Under the pieces are notes generated by a model, which saw only the letters and a list, made by a program, of their open reading frames with translations, did not search any database and was not told the DNA's origin. The translations under genes and the position numbers were made by a program. This document shows, in pieces, positions 58,106 through 64,000 of a stretch of DNA of 64,000 nt. This DNA is from Bacillota bacterium (lineage in GTDB: Bacteria; Bacillota; Ch66; Ch109): assembly GCA_013178275.1 (NCBI GenBank), contig JABLWZ010000001.1, forward strand, positions 282,711 to 346,710, in the 5' to 3' direction. Numbering within the stretch: position 1 is the stretch's first letter; each line of letters starts with the position of its first letter.

Positions 58106-59776
58106 TTAGTACCTTCCCGACCGGATGATGGAAAGGATAAGCCAGACGCTCATAGCCGCGGCGGCTATGAATCCGATTTCCGCGATCGGGATCGTCCTTA
58201 GAAAACCATCGGTGGAACGGGCTATAAACGACGAGCCTATCACCAGGCTCCCGATCAGGATGCTCAATGAAAGGCGGTTGGTGAAGGTATTGACCGAGCG
58301 TGACAGCGGCCTCAGGTTGTGGTGTTCCAGCTGGAGCTTGACCTCTCCCGCCTCGATCAGGCTCAAGACGTTTTCCGTCCGCCGGGGTATCGACTGCGCC
58401 AGCCCCGTCATCTCCAGCAGGGTCTTGGACAGGGTCTTTTTCAGCCGCGCGGGTTCCATCCGCTTCCGCAGCACCCCCTTGGCGAACCCCTCGGCCATCT
58501 CCAGCAGGCTCAGCTTGGGGTCGAGCTGCTCCAGCACCCCCTCGGTGGTCATAAGGCACTTGATAGCCAGGACGAACTCCGAGGGTATGCGCACCCGGTA
58601 AGTGAAGGACAGGTCGACCAGCTCTTTTAAGGCCTCACCCACGTGGATCTCGACGAGCGGGAGACCGTAGTACTTGTCCTGCAGCCGGACCAGGTCCCGG
58701 CGGAGCGAGGCCCGGTCTACCCGATCCCTCACGATCCCGATCTCCAGCAGCGATTTCATGACCCCTTCCGCGTCATAGCGGACCATCGCCAGGATCAGGT
58801 CCACCGCCTTCTCCCGGGTGGGTTCGTCGATCCTCCCCACCTGGCCGAAGTCCATCAGCAGCAGACGCCCCTCCGGCAGCACCCCCAGGTTGCCGGGATG
58901 GGGATCGGTGTGGAAAAAGCCGAACTCGTAAACCTGCATGAGTACGCTCTCCACCAGGTTGCGGGCCACCACCCGGGGGTCTATTTTCTCCTCGCGCAGC
59001 CGGTCAACCGAGGAGATCTTGATAAAATCTACGTATTCCATGACCAGCACCCGGCGCGTGCTGATCTCCCAGAAGACCCGGGGGATGGCCACCCTCTGGT
59101 CGCCGGCAAAAAGCTGCGCCATGCGGTCAGCGTTTCTTCCCTCTCTGCCGTAGTCGAGTTCTCCGAGCAGGGAGTGGGCGAACTCCTCCATTATCCCCAC
59201 CAGGCCGTAGTGCTTTCCCCACGCGGTGCGCGCCTCAAGCAGCCGGGCAACGTCGAACATCACCTCGACGTCGGTCTCGATAATCCTCTCAACGTCCGGC
59301 CGCTGTACCTTGACCACCGCATCCTCGCCGGTCTTAAGCCGGGCCCGGTGGACCTGTCCGATGGAGGCGGAGGCCAGGGGCACCGGTTCGATCGACTGGA
59401 ACACCTGATCCCGGTCTAACTCCAGCTCCCGCTGCAGCAGTTCCTCCACCTGCTCGAAGGGGAACGCCGGCACCTGGTCCTGCAGCTTCTCCAGCTCGAC
59501 CAGGTAATCGCGCGGGACGATGTCGGGGCGGGTGCTCATCAGCTGCCCCAGCTTGATGAAGGTCGGCCCCAGTTCTCCCAGCGCCTTTATCAGGCGCTGC
59601 GGCGGCGTCATGACCCCCGCCCCCCGGTCGCCCTCCTCCAGGCTGTGGCGGCTCAGCAGCCCCCTGAGCCCCGCCTGGTCGGCTATGAATCCATAACCGT
59701 GGCGGGCCAGTACGTTGACTATCTCCCGATAGCGGGACAGGTGTTTGGAACGTCTAGCCAGAGTCAGTCGTTTCAC
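58106..59776 (-). CDS. UbiB/ABC1/AarF family atypical kinase
   Basis: 556 residues. Signatures: LGPTFIKLGQLMSTRPD (KxGQ), PLASASIGQVHRA (Ala-rich loop in place of a Gly-rich loop), VVKVQRP (Lys), FGFFHTDPHPGNLGV (catalytic) and LLLMDFGQVG (metal). Two hydrophobic C-terminal helices (LSILIGSLVIGSSF, IGFIAAAAMSVWLILSII). Members act as ATPases in isoprenoid quinone/lipid metabolism; in this anaerobe the partner is unknown. Downstream of the phasin-like gene. Confidence 0.9.
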   Translation of the reverse strand: MKRLTLARRSKHLSRYREIVNVLARHGYGFIADQAGLRGLLSRHSLEEGDRGAGVMTPPQRLIKALGELGPTFIKLGQLMSTRPDIVPRDYLVELEKLQDQVPAFPFEQVEELLQRELELDRDQVFQSIEPVPLASASIGQVHRARLKTGEDAVVKVQRPDVERIIETDVEVMFDVARLLEARTAWGKHYGLVGIMEEFAHSLLGELDYGREGRNADRMAQLFAGDQRVAIPRVFWEISTRRVLVMEYVDFIKISSVDRLREEKIDPRVVARNLVESVLMQVYEFGFFHTDPHPGNLGVLPEGRLLLMDFGQVGRIDEPTREKAVDLILAMVRYDAEGVMKSLLEIGIVRDRVDRASLRRDLVRLQDKYYGLPLVEIHVGEALKELVDLSFTYRVRIPSEFVLAIKCLMTTEGVLEQLDPKLSLLEMAEGFAKGVLRKRMEPARLKKTLSKTLLEMTGLAQSIPRRTENVLSLIEAGEVKLQLEHHNLRPLSRSVNTFTNRLSLSILIGSLVIGSSFIARSTDGFLRTIPIAEIGFIAAAAMSVWLILSIIRSGRY

Positions 59777-59890
59777 CTCGAGCCTCTCGAAACAGTTGGA
59801 CCGTCAGCATAAAAATGCCCGAAATTGGTAACGAGCCCCCACCTGAAAAAAAGACAGGAGCTCGTGGTTCACAATCCGCCGCGGGTCAGT

Positions 59891-60214
59891 CTATTGTCCG
59901 GAGGAGAGCCTCTCCTCGAGTTTCTTCAGGCGCTCATTGATCTCCTGGATGCTGGCCTCGAGATCACTGAACTCCTTGCGGGTTATTATCCCCATGTCGG
60001 TACGGAACTCCGCGAACTCCTTTTTGACCGCTTCGGTTATCGCCGCTTTCTGCTGCTGGCCTTTTTCCACCAGCTCATCCAGCATCTTAGCGGCCTCACT
60101 CTTTTCCAGGTTGCCGGTCTTGACCAGCTCGTCCATGATCTGTTCCGCTTTTTCCTTGGTCACCACCATGGTCCCCAACCCGAGATAAAATGCCTTGCGG
60201 ACCCAGTCGATCAT
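59891..60214 (-). CDS. Phasin-like coiled-coil protein
   Basis: About 107 residues from ATG 60214, which has GGAGGTG 6 nt upstream (a GTG at 60223 is inside that site). After a short N-terminal helix (WVRKAFYLGLGTMVV) the protein is a charged coiled coil (LEKSEAAKMLDELVEKGQQQKAAITEAV...LEASIQEINERLKKLEERL), as in the PhaF/phasin superfamily. The heptad pattern is clear; no polyhydroxyalkanoate genes are nearby, so another role is likely. Precedes the UbiB gene. Confidence 0.7.
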   Translation of the reverse strand: MIDWVRKAFYLGLGTMVVTKEKAEQIMDELVKTGNLEKSEAAKMLDELVEKGQQQKAAITEAVKKEFAEFRTDMGIITRKEFSDLEASIQEINERLKKLEERLSSGQ

Positions 60215-60291
60215 GTCTTCCACCTCCGTCTAGGATTAAATCAATCATACGGTACCCCCCGGGGATTGTCAAGCCAGGCATGGCCCCGAGG

Positions 60292-61143
60292 CTACTGGAG
60301 CATCCCGAGCGCGTCCGGGCGCGGCTCCGCCAGAGCAGCTGCGGCAGCCTTACGCACCTCGTTCACGATGTCCATCAGGTGCATGCAGCCCTCGGCGCCT
60401 CCCACCGCCGCGATCACGTCCTTCTTGCTCATGTCGGAGATGAACCTGCCCGGCAGTGACGCCAGGTGCTTCTCGCTCTCGACGCAGATCTGGTCGGGGG
60501 GGCGGATGAAGTTGCCGCTGATGGCGGTAATCAGGCCGCTCGCGTCCAACAGCATGGAAACCCCCAGCTCGTGAAAGGAATCGACGAAGCTCCCGTTCGC
60601 CACCAGGGTGCCGTCCATGGTCCTGAAAACCTGGCAGCTTTTGTAGCGGTTGAACAGCCTCCCCTGCCGGCCGGGATCGCCCACGAAGTCGTACCAGGTT
60701 TGGGTGGTCCGCTCCAGGTGCTTGTAATAACGGCAGGAGTTGGTGTAGAACTTTTCCCAGAACTCCTCGTACTCCCGGGGCGACCGGAACCCCCGCTCGG
60801 CATAGAGGAAGGTCTCCGCTTGGATGATGCCGTTGACGCACTCGTTGAACAGCTCGCGGGGGATGCCGTTCCCTTCGTCCCCCACCGCCTGCAGCAGCTG
60901 GCGGGCTTCCTGGAAGTAAGCCTCGATACCGTTTAACTGAGGCAGTTCCTTGCCTCGGTTCAGGCTGCCGCCGGGTGAGCGGTAGATATCCCACCGCGCG
61001 TGCCTGACCCGAAAGCGGCTCGCGTCCACCCGCAGCGTCGCGGTGGCCTCCATGACCGAACTCAGGAGGTAGCTTTCCGCCAGCAGTTCATCCCCCTCCC
61101 GATGCACGGTGGTCGAGTACCCGGATTGGTAGATTAGTCGCAT
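60292..61143 (-). CDS. DUF2889-like protein
   Basis: 283 residues, soluble. The late segment with Cys and His (GGAEGCMHLMDIVNEVRKAAAAAL) is typical of DUF2889 proteins (GCxHL). Earlier parts are a beta-rich region (RDxLL-like ESYLLSSVMEATATLRVD) and a helical stretch with many aromatics. Function unknown. Twenty bp upstream is the M24 peptidase gene, which probably shares its transcript. Confidence 0.7.
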   Translation of the reverse strand: MRLIYQSGYSTTVHREGDELLAESYLLSSVMEATATLRVDASRFRVRHARWDIYRSPGGSLNRGKELPQLNGIEAYFQEARQLLQAVGDEGNGIPRELFNECVNGIIQAETFLYAERGFRSPREYEEFWEKFYTNSCRYYKHLERTTQTWYDFVGDPGRQGRLFNRYKSCQVFRTMDGTLVANGSFVDSFHELGVSMLLDASGLITAISGNFIRPPDQICVESEKHLASLPGRFISDMSKKDVIAAVGGAEGCMHLMDIVNEVRKAAAAALAEPRPDALGMLQ

Positions 61144-61163
61144 GACTGCCTCCGTCGATAAAA

Positions 61164-62345
61164 TCAGACCTCCACCCGGTAGTCAGCGGCGGTGACCTTC
61201 TCACTGCCGCTGGCGGTCACGATGAAGGTGTCCTCCACGCCTACCACCCCTTCCCCGGGGAAGGTGAACTTGGGCTCCAGGGCAAACACCATCCCCGCGG
61301 CCAGCCTGGTCTTGGCCCCCGGGACTATCACCGGCAGTTCGTCCAGCTCGATCCCGACCCCGTGGCCGCAAAAGCCAGCCTTTTCGGCGTATCCCATGAA
61401 GTGGTCTCCCAGTCCGTTGGCGTCAGCGATATCCTGGGCCTTTTGATAAAGCTCCATGGCCGCGACACCGGGTGCGATCATCGCTCCCAGTTCCTTCATT
61501 ATCTCCATCGCCACGCGGTAAGCCTTATCCAGCTTCGAAGGCAGCGGGCCGATAGACATGATGCGGGTCTGGTCGACAATGTAACCGTTCTTTCCCGCCA
61601 CCAGGTCGAAGACCACCGGTTCGTTCTTTTTTATCACCTTGTATCCCGAGCCCTGCCCGAAGGCCCTGGTCAGGCCGCGGCCCCCGGTGGGGCTGTCGGC
61701 GAAAGTAGACAGCGCAGCGTCCGCTCCCGAGATCAGGTGCCCCCAGTAGACCTCCCCGCCGAACCCACGGTTGCGGAGGAATCCCTGGTGCCCCGCGATC
61801 CGGCTGGCGGCCTCCACCGCCGCTGAAAGCTCTATCTCGGTCATCCCTTCCCTCAGGCTGCCGCGGGCGGTCTGGACCATGAAGTTCGAAAGCCTCGCCA
61901 CGTCCCTGATTATCCCCAGTTCGTATTCGGACTTGACAGCCCTGATCGAGCGCACGATCGCCGACACGTCGGCGATCTCAGCCGGGCCAAAGGCCTGCTG
62001 ATAGCGGAGGTACTGGTTGTAGGGCAGTATATCCAGCTCCATCCCCAACCGGGTCGGGGCCTTCAGTTCCTGGTCGCCGATCCACTTCGCCACATCCTTC
62101 GGGCTGCGCGCCGGGACGATCCGCTCCAGGGCCGATTCCGACTTCACCCGCTCCAGCACCTTGCGGGCAAAAAACACGGCTTCCCCTTCCACCGGCACGT
62201 ACAGGAATCCCTGCTGCACCGTCCCGGTGAAGTAGAACAGGTCAGCGTTCTGCACCAGCACGGCCGCATCCATCCCCACCGCCGCCATCCCCTGCTGCAG
62301 CCGGTCGATGCGCTGCTGCAGTTCCACCAGAGGTATCTTTTTCAT
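61164..62345 (-). CDS. M24 family Xaa-Pro aminopeptidase-like
   Basis: About 393 residues from ATG 62345 (GGAGGAG site). Creatinase-type N-terminal domain, then the pita-bread peptidase: Asp in VFDLVAGKNG, Asp in IVDQTRIMS, His in CGHGVGIELDELP, Glu in FALEPKFTF and Glu in VGVEDTFIV, so all five metal ligands are present, unlike the homologue at 17727. It removes the N-terminal residue before proline in peptides; exact specificity unknown. Confidence 0.88.
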   Translation of the reverse strand: MKKIPLVELQQRIDRLQQGMAAVGMDAAVLVQNADLFYFTGTVQQGFLYVPVEGEAVFFARKVLERVKSESALERIVPARSPKDVAKWIGDQELKAPTRLGMELDILPYNQYLRYQQAFGPAEIADVSAIVRSIRAVKSEYELGIIRDVARLSNFMVQTARGSLREGMTEIELSAAVEAASRIAGHQGFLRNRGFGGEVYWGHLISGADAALSTFADSPTGGRGLTRAFGQGSGYKVIKKNEPVVFDLVAGKNGYIVDQTRIMSIGPLPSKLDKAYRVAMEIMKELGAMIAPGVAAMELYQKAQDIADANGLGDHFMGYAEKAGFCGHGVGIELDELPVIVPGAKTRLAAGMVFALEPKFTFPGEGVVGVEDTFIVTASGSEKVTAADYRVEV

Positions 62346-62505
62346 ACTCCTCCTCCTATCCTGAATGAAATCGAGCACTCGGGTCTTCCCAACGGACGGG
62401 GATGAAATAAATAAAAAACGGGCAAATTGCTGTACAATAATCGCCGTTTTGATGACCGATATTATTTGGTTCGTTATAGATCAAGCTATTTCCTGCATTT
62501 TAAAA

Positions 62506-62976
62506 TCAGTTATTATTATTTCCCTCACCCGGGGGCCGCTTCTCCTCGATCAGCTCTTCCCGTACCTTCATCAAAATCTTGCCCAGGAGGTTCAGCCCGA
62601 CCCCCTCATGCACCCCCCAGAAGGTATCCCCGGTCATGCTCCCAATCACGATATCGGCCGGGTAGGTGGACATCAGGTCGGCGCCCAGGGTCCGGTTCAG
62701 CAGGAACTTCTTGCGGATCAGCTCCTCCATGATCTGCAGCTTGACCTCCTTCCAGTCCGGGCGCAGGGGCATCTTGCTGGCGACCTGCCTGGCCTCCCCG
62801 GCGCTTCGGCAGGAGGCGATCCTCTTCTTCAGCTGCTGGTCGGCGACCTTGGCGGCCTGGTAGGCATGCTCCACGGTGTGGAACTCGATGCCGTCCAAGT
62901 AGATACGGCAGGGCCACAGGTTGCTCAGGAACTTGTACTTGCCTTCGAATCTTTCTAAGTATATGGTTTTTTCCAA
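62506..62976 (-). CDS. NADAR-domain protein (YbiA-like)
   Basis: 156 residues matching the NADAR/YbiA fold: FEGKYKFLSNLWPCRIYLDGIEFHTVEHAYQAAK at the start and DTFWGVHEGVGLNLLGKILMKVREEL near the end. NADAR proteins are N-glycosidases on riboflavin intermediates or ADP-ribosyl adducts of nucleic acids. It ends in a run of four Asn. A Nudix hydrolase gene lies 62 bp upstream, a pairing suggestive of nucleotide or ADP-ribose clean-up. Confidence 0.85.
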   Translation of the reverse strand: MEKTIYLERFEGKYKFLSNLWPCRIYLDGIEFHTVEHAYQAAKVADQQLKKRIASCRSAGEARQVASKMPLRPDWKEVKLQIMEELIRKKFLLNRTLGADLMSTYPADIVIGSMTGDTFWGVHEGVGLNLLGKILMKVREELIEEKRPPGEGNNNN

Positions 62977-63038
62977 GAGCGTTAAACCCCCTTAACCTCG
63001 ACTGTTTTTATGATTCTCCAACTATCCGGATATTCTCT

Positions 63039-63464
63039 TCACACCCCGGTCGAATACCCCGCCGCTTCCAGGATGGTTCTGGCGTCCACGTGGATCTCAT
63101 ACCAGATATCACGCAGTCCCCCGGGGTCAACCCAGACCGCCTCCCCGACGTCGTCGCCGGGTTGGAGGGGCGCGTCTGCCGACACCTCGGCCCAATAGTC
63201 GATGTAGATGACGTGCAGCAAGGACTCCCCATCCCTGACTATCCGCTCGAAGGTTATCAGGTGATCGCCGATCTCCGCGTCGAGACCGGTCTCCTCCTTG
63301 ATCTCGCGGCGGGCGCATTCCTTCAGGCTCTCCCCCGGCTCCAGCATCCCGCCGGGGAGGATCCAGGTATCCCACCAGTAGCTTCGGTAGTTGTGCTTGA
63401 CCAGCAGCAGCTGGCCCTGCTGGTTTCTGACCAGCCCTCCGACCCCGATCTTTACAGCGGTCAA
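63039..63464 (-). CDS. Nudix hydrolase
   Basis: 141 residues with a full Nudix box: GGMLEPGESLKECARREIKEETGLDAEIGD (G-x5-E-x7-REUxEExGU). It begins KIGVGGLVRNQQGQLLLVKH. It hydrolyses nucleoside diphosphate derivatives; the substrate is not predictable. The C-terminal WVDPGGLRDIWYEIHVDARTIL is common in ADP-ribose/dNTP pyrophosphatases. Upstream lies a truncated ORF. Confidence 0.9.
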   Translation of the reverse strand: MTAVKIGVGGLVRNQQGQLLLVKHNYRSYWWDTWILPGGMLEPGESLKECARREIKEETGLDAEIGDHLITFERIVRDGESLLHVIYIDYWAEVSADAPLQPGDDVGEAVWVDPGGLRDIWYEIHVDARTILEAAGYSTGV

Positions 63465-63476
63465 AACCGGCCCCTC

Positions 63477-63644
63477 CTATTCCAGGGGGATGTATGCGTC
63501 ACAGCCGATCTGGTCCGGGTAATCCCGCACCAGGGCGCTGCCGGGGAGCCTCGCCAGGTATGCGAGCCCGACCATGTCGCCTACACCCCCGGCGGTCATT
63601 ACGATGCCACTGATATCATTCACATCCGCCCGTATCCAAGGTAA
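63477..63644 (-). pseudogene. Truncated gene fragment upstream of the Nudix gene
   Basis: An open stretch of 55 codons without a proper start: ...DVNDISGIVMTAGGVGDMVG, then LAYLARLPGSALVRDYPDQI and GCDAYIPLE, stop. It begins right after an in-frame TAG where the structured segment starts. This looks like the 3' end of a gene whose 5' part was displaced or deleted. Family not recognised; an ATG start at 63597 would give a 40-residue product without a ribosome-binding site. Confidence 0.4.
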
Positions 63645-63689
63645 CTAAAACCATGATAACAGATTTCGGCCCATCATAGGCATAAACCC

Positions 63690-64000
63690 GGACAATTATT
63701 GGCCCACCATCGGGAAAGGGCCGGTGCGGAAGCGGTTCCCGTCGCGAGCTAAGAAAAACTTGTCTGTCGCCAAGTCCTAAGGTGCAGGACACGCCGCTGG
63801 GGTTTATTCTCTTACCCCAGCATTCAAGGCCCCAAATAGTGGGTGAGCCCTGCGGGGGCATAGGGTCAACTAGGTTGACCCTCGTATAATAGAGTCAGTT
63901 AAATCCCCGCATAACAGCGGAAGGGTATCTACTAAGAAATATAGAATTCCTATCGCAAGTCAGAGGGCAGCGTCTTGACCTTTGAGGTTAGGCCTCGTGT
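63690..64000 (+). ncRNA. Candidate large structured RNA (possibly IscB/HEARO type)
   Basis: No credible ORF on either strand, but a dense series of stable hairpins on the plus strand. They are ACTTG/CAAGT, GTCCT/AGGAC (63774-63790), GCTGGGG/CCCCAGC around 63794-63818, GGGTGAGCCCTGCGGGGGC and AGGGTCAAC/GTTGACCCT (63865-63885). It begins where a gene is cut off. The layout (structured ncRNA entering from a disrupted gene, reading off the right end) recalls the HEARO/omega RNA upstream of IscB genes. The resemblance is from memory of the RNA class, not a match, and the protein would lie beyond 64000. Confidence 0.3.

Noticed and set aside
63616..63861. 81-codon minus frame over the structured segment
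   Set aside because: It lies antisense to the hairpins, has no ribosome-binding site and an unlikely composition; more probably a chance frame.
63865..63895. TTGACC and TATAAT near the AGGGTCAAC palindrome as a promoter
   Set aside because: Only 4 bases separate them, so they cannot act as -35 and -10 elements together.

Overview
The window looks like chromosomal DNA of a moderately GC-rich, endospore-forming anaerobic Clostridium-class Firmicute, most like the Peptococcaceae/Moorella/Pelotomaculum type of syntroph or acetogen. This is inferred from a T-box leader, a YyaC-type spore gene, a DnaD-like protein, a sigma-54/CBS/PAS activator beside butyrate-type beta-oxidation genes, an indolepyruvate:ferredoxin oxidoreductase and a MetF-MetV-Hdr operon. 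No rRNA, tRNA or CRISPR array was seen. Nearly every gene is on the minus strand; the plus-strand exceptions are corA, the QueG-like/cupin pair and the FHA regulator.

0-10 kb: an ECF sigma factor with its anti-sigma factor, a sigma-54 activator, a family I CoA-transferase (two subunits) and a complete short-chain acyl-CoA cycle (thiolase, 3-hydroxyacyl-CoA dehydrogenase, crotonase, acyl-CoA dehydrogenase). The thiolase operon has a near-consensus -24/-12 promoter with a 26-bp palindrome upstream. The CoA-transferase genes instead have a strong sigma-A type promoter and a leader of about 340 nt. 10-22.6 kb: a class A penicillin-binding protein, CorA, a HAD phosphatase, and a redox/oxygen-defence group (QueG-like Fe-S protein, cysteine-dioxygenase-like cupin, rubredoxin, hemerythrin). 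These are followed by an M24 peptidase homologue and an Rrf2-controlled operon ending in a membrane protein fused to a formylglycine-generating-enzyme domain.

22.7-41.1 kb is the accessory part. It holds a eukaryote-like signalling set: an FHA/winged-helix regulator divergent from a PP2C phosphatase, a Ser/Thr kinase with TPRs and an acidic Thr-rich membrane protein. With it is a long co-oriented series of membrane-anchored or secreted modular proteins: TPR proteins with exchanged C-termini, RCC1 repeats, leucine-rich repeats, copper-amine-oxidase-N modules, zinc-ribbon TcaA-like proteins and a degenerate M23 peptidase. Pseudogenes, direct repeats and a pair of MITE-like elements show that it is being rearranged.

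41-63.6 kb is ordinary chromosome: superoxide dismutase, YycJ-like hydrolase, sirtuin, YyaC, HisC, IorAB, SpeE, DnaD-like protein, a beta-CASP nuclease, and a T-box-led Lrp/aminotransferase pair. Next come the MetF-MetV-HdrA-like/FlpD operon, a UbiB-family protein, a phasin-like protein, a DUF2889-like protein, a second M24 peptidase, a NADAR protein and a Nudix hydrolase. The last 350 bases have no convincing gene but several strong hairpins, and may be a large structured RNA, possibly the ncRNA of an IscB-type element whose ORF would lie past the window edge.
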